From the NCBI GenBank assembly GCA_021852225.1, contig JAJZOA010000232.1, positions 1-13,556 of the forward strand: DNA of 13,556 nucleotides. The letters run 5' to 3'. The notes beneath the pieces are model-generated. The model did not search any database. It saw only the letters and a list, made by a program, of their open reading frames with translations, and was not told the DNA's origin. Position 1 is the stretch's first letter; each line of letters begins with the position of its first letter. The position numbers were made by a program, and so were the translations under genes. Positions 12,672-13,556 of this stretch are shown here, piece after piece. The stretch is from Planctomycetota bacterium (GTDB lineage: Bacteria; Planctomycetota; Phycisphaerae; WQYP01).

Positions 12672-13490
12672 TCAGTACTGATTGGCCCAGGTCACATTCC
12701 AACCCAGACTCAGAAATTTCGTTGAGCCGTAATAGGGCCATTGTGTCACTTGGTTATTGTTCATTAAGTCAAAGCTTGATTGCAGCGTCGAATAACGCAC
12801 TACTTCCACATGGCCATCCGCATATCCGGCGTTTATAAAGGGATCCGGAGATGACGGATAGTGCGGCAATTGGTTGGCGTTTTCCCCCGGCCAGGTATAG
12901 CAGCTCCAGAGAACCGCCTGCGAACCCTGAACCACGCTCGCGGTGCGTGTCCCGGCGGCCACCCAGTCGTTGTAACCATAATCAATTGCCGAATATTCAT
13001 TTACCTGATTGTTGTGTGTATCGGTATATTGCCATGAGTTATTTCCGCCGGCATCCGCGTCGACGGCAGGATCAATAAAATTCGCCTGTACGGACAGGAA
13101 GGGTTGCGACCAGAATTTCGGATTGGCTGGCGAAAGCTGTTGTGAATGACTTAAATAGGGATACATGGTGGTAATAACTTCGTATGTCCAAATGCCGGTC
13201 GGACTGTTCTCAATGGCTGTAAAAGATGGGTTCGGACCGTTGACATCCGTGTGGTTGTTAAACATGGCCGGAAAAAACTCGCCGTTTTCCTGCGCATAAA
13301 TAATGGCAGCCTGACTAAGTGAACGCAGGTGAGCTTCACAAACAGTGTCGTCGGCGGCGGCCTTGGCCCGGGCCAGCGCGGGCAGCAGTAGAGAAATCAG
13401 CAATGCGATGATGGAAATAACTACCAGAAGTTCCACAAGTGTGAATCCTCTGTCACATTTTTCCCTGGTGATGCGGGGCGAGGTCTTCAT
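12672..13490 (-). CDS. Type II secretion/type IV pilin-like pseudopilin (planctomycete type)
   Basis: Protein of 272 aa. I place the start at ATG 13490 (MKTSPRIT...), which has AAGGAG seven bases upstream; an earlier in-frame ATG at 13523 would add 11 residues without a ribosome site. A short basic leader ends at Gly15, followed by the prepilin signal FTLVELLVVISIIALLISLLLPALARAK: cleavage before Phe16 by prepilin peptidase, conserved Glu at mature position 5, and a 20-residue hydrophobic helix. The large extracellular part is rich in Asn, Ser and Tyr and has the late GYADGHVE motif (about residue 227) of the H-x9-DG family that is expanded in Planctomycetota. Each genome usually carries many paralogues, and their roles are poorly defined. 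The gene lies 165 nt upstream of the PEP-CTERM gene in the same direction; I see no terminator between them. Confidence 0.88.
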   Translation of the reverse strand: MKTSPRITREKCDRGFTLVELLVVISIIALLISLLLPALARAKAAADDTVCEAHLRSLSQAAIIYAQENGEFFPAMFNNHTDVNGPNPSFTAIENSPTGIWTYEVITTMYPYLSHSQQLSPANPKFWSQPFLSVQANFIDPAVDADAGGNNSWQYTDTHNNQVNEYSAIDYGYNDWVAAGTRTASVVQGSQAVLWSCYTWPGENANQLPHYPSSPDPFINAGYADGHVEVVRYSTLQSSFDLMNNNQVTQWPYYGSTKFLSLGWNVTWANQY

Positions 13491-13556
13491 TCTCGGACTC
13501 CTTCGATTGATGGCGTTTGGCATTCCGCGGACCCAAATATCCGTGAACTATTAGAT

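Noticed and set aside
13500..13545. Possible sigma-54 site upstream of the pseudopilin (GG-N10-GC)
   Set aside because: Spacing can be matched, but the -24 and -12 boxes (GGGTCC, ATGCC) fit the consensus poorly, and GG-N10-GC occurs often by chance in GC-rich DNA.

Overview
The window looks like a chromosomal segment from a Planctomycetota bacterium, most likely class Phycisphaerae. Evidence: a planctomycete-style pseudopilin with a late 'GYADGHVE' motif, two PEP-CTERM surface proteins (one with the planctomycete-like 'PLPLPATFWPGLA' C-terminus), a TPR/CX4CH exported protein, moderately high GC, and dispersed GTGGTGC / GGGCGTC.CGCC palindromic repeats of the kind I associate with planctomycete genomes. 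The taxonomic call is inference from protein style. No rRNA, tRNA, CRISPR array or transposase gene was seen.

Layout. 7-639 (-): secreted PEP-CTERM-like protein whose frame breaks inside its sorting signal. 640-1669: about 1 kb without a convincing gene, holding an excellent sigma-54 promoter for that gene, a probable ~175-nt leader with hairpins, two stacked hairpins and a CCACAGAGG-type inverted repeat. 1670-2761 (-): exported TPR protein with a CX4CH motif. 2944-3228 (+): small conserved-looking protein with a faint Sm/LSm-like pattern. 3460-6062 (+): two-gene unit of an OppA-type binding protein and an OppB-type permease, overlapping by ATGA; no OppC or ATPases follow. 6071-6315: a 229-bp MITE-like element with terminal inverted repeats and a perfect 8-bp target duplication, wedged between convergent stop codons. 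6324-6791 (-): peroxiredoxin bcp with its own extended -10 promoter. 6880-9235 (-): GT4 glycosyltransferase and, upstream of it, a plant-like GDP-mannose 3,5-epimerase. 9236-10053: mostly non-coding, with a 38-bp tandem array related to the interior of the MITE. 10054-11274 (-): GH53 endo-galactanase with an N-terminal membrane segment. 11425-11460: strong intrinsic terminator. 11493-12506 (-): canonical PEP-CTERM protein. 12672-13490 (-): pseudopilin.

How it fits together (inference): a cell-envelope and exopolysaccharide theme. GDP-mannose 3,5-epimerase would supply GDP-L-galactose, the GT4 enzyme would use a nucleotide sugar for an envelope glycan, GH53 would cut beta-1,4-galactan, and the PEP-CTERM proteins are exosortase substrates usually tied to exopolysaccharide production. 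The sigma-54 promoter in front of one PEP-CTERM gene fits the RpoN/PrsK-PrsR control known for PEP-CTERM systems in other bacteria.

The most notable non-genic content is a family of composite palindromic repeats. One copy (6079-6307) has every hallmark of a recently transposed non-autonomous element, and a relative (9755-9991) has expanded into a tandem array.
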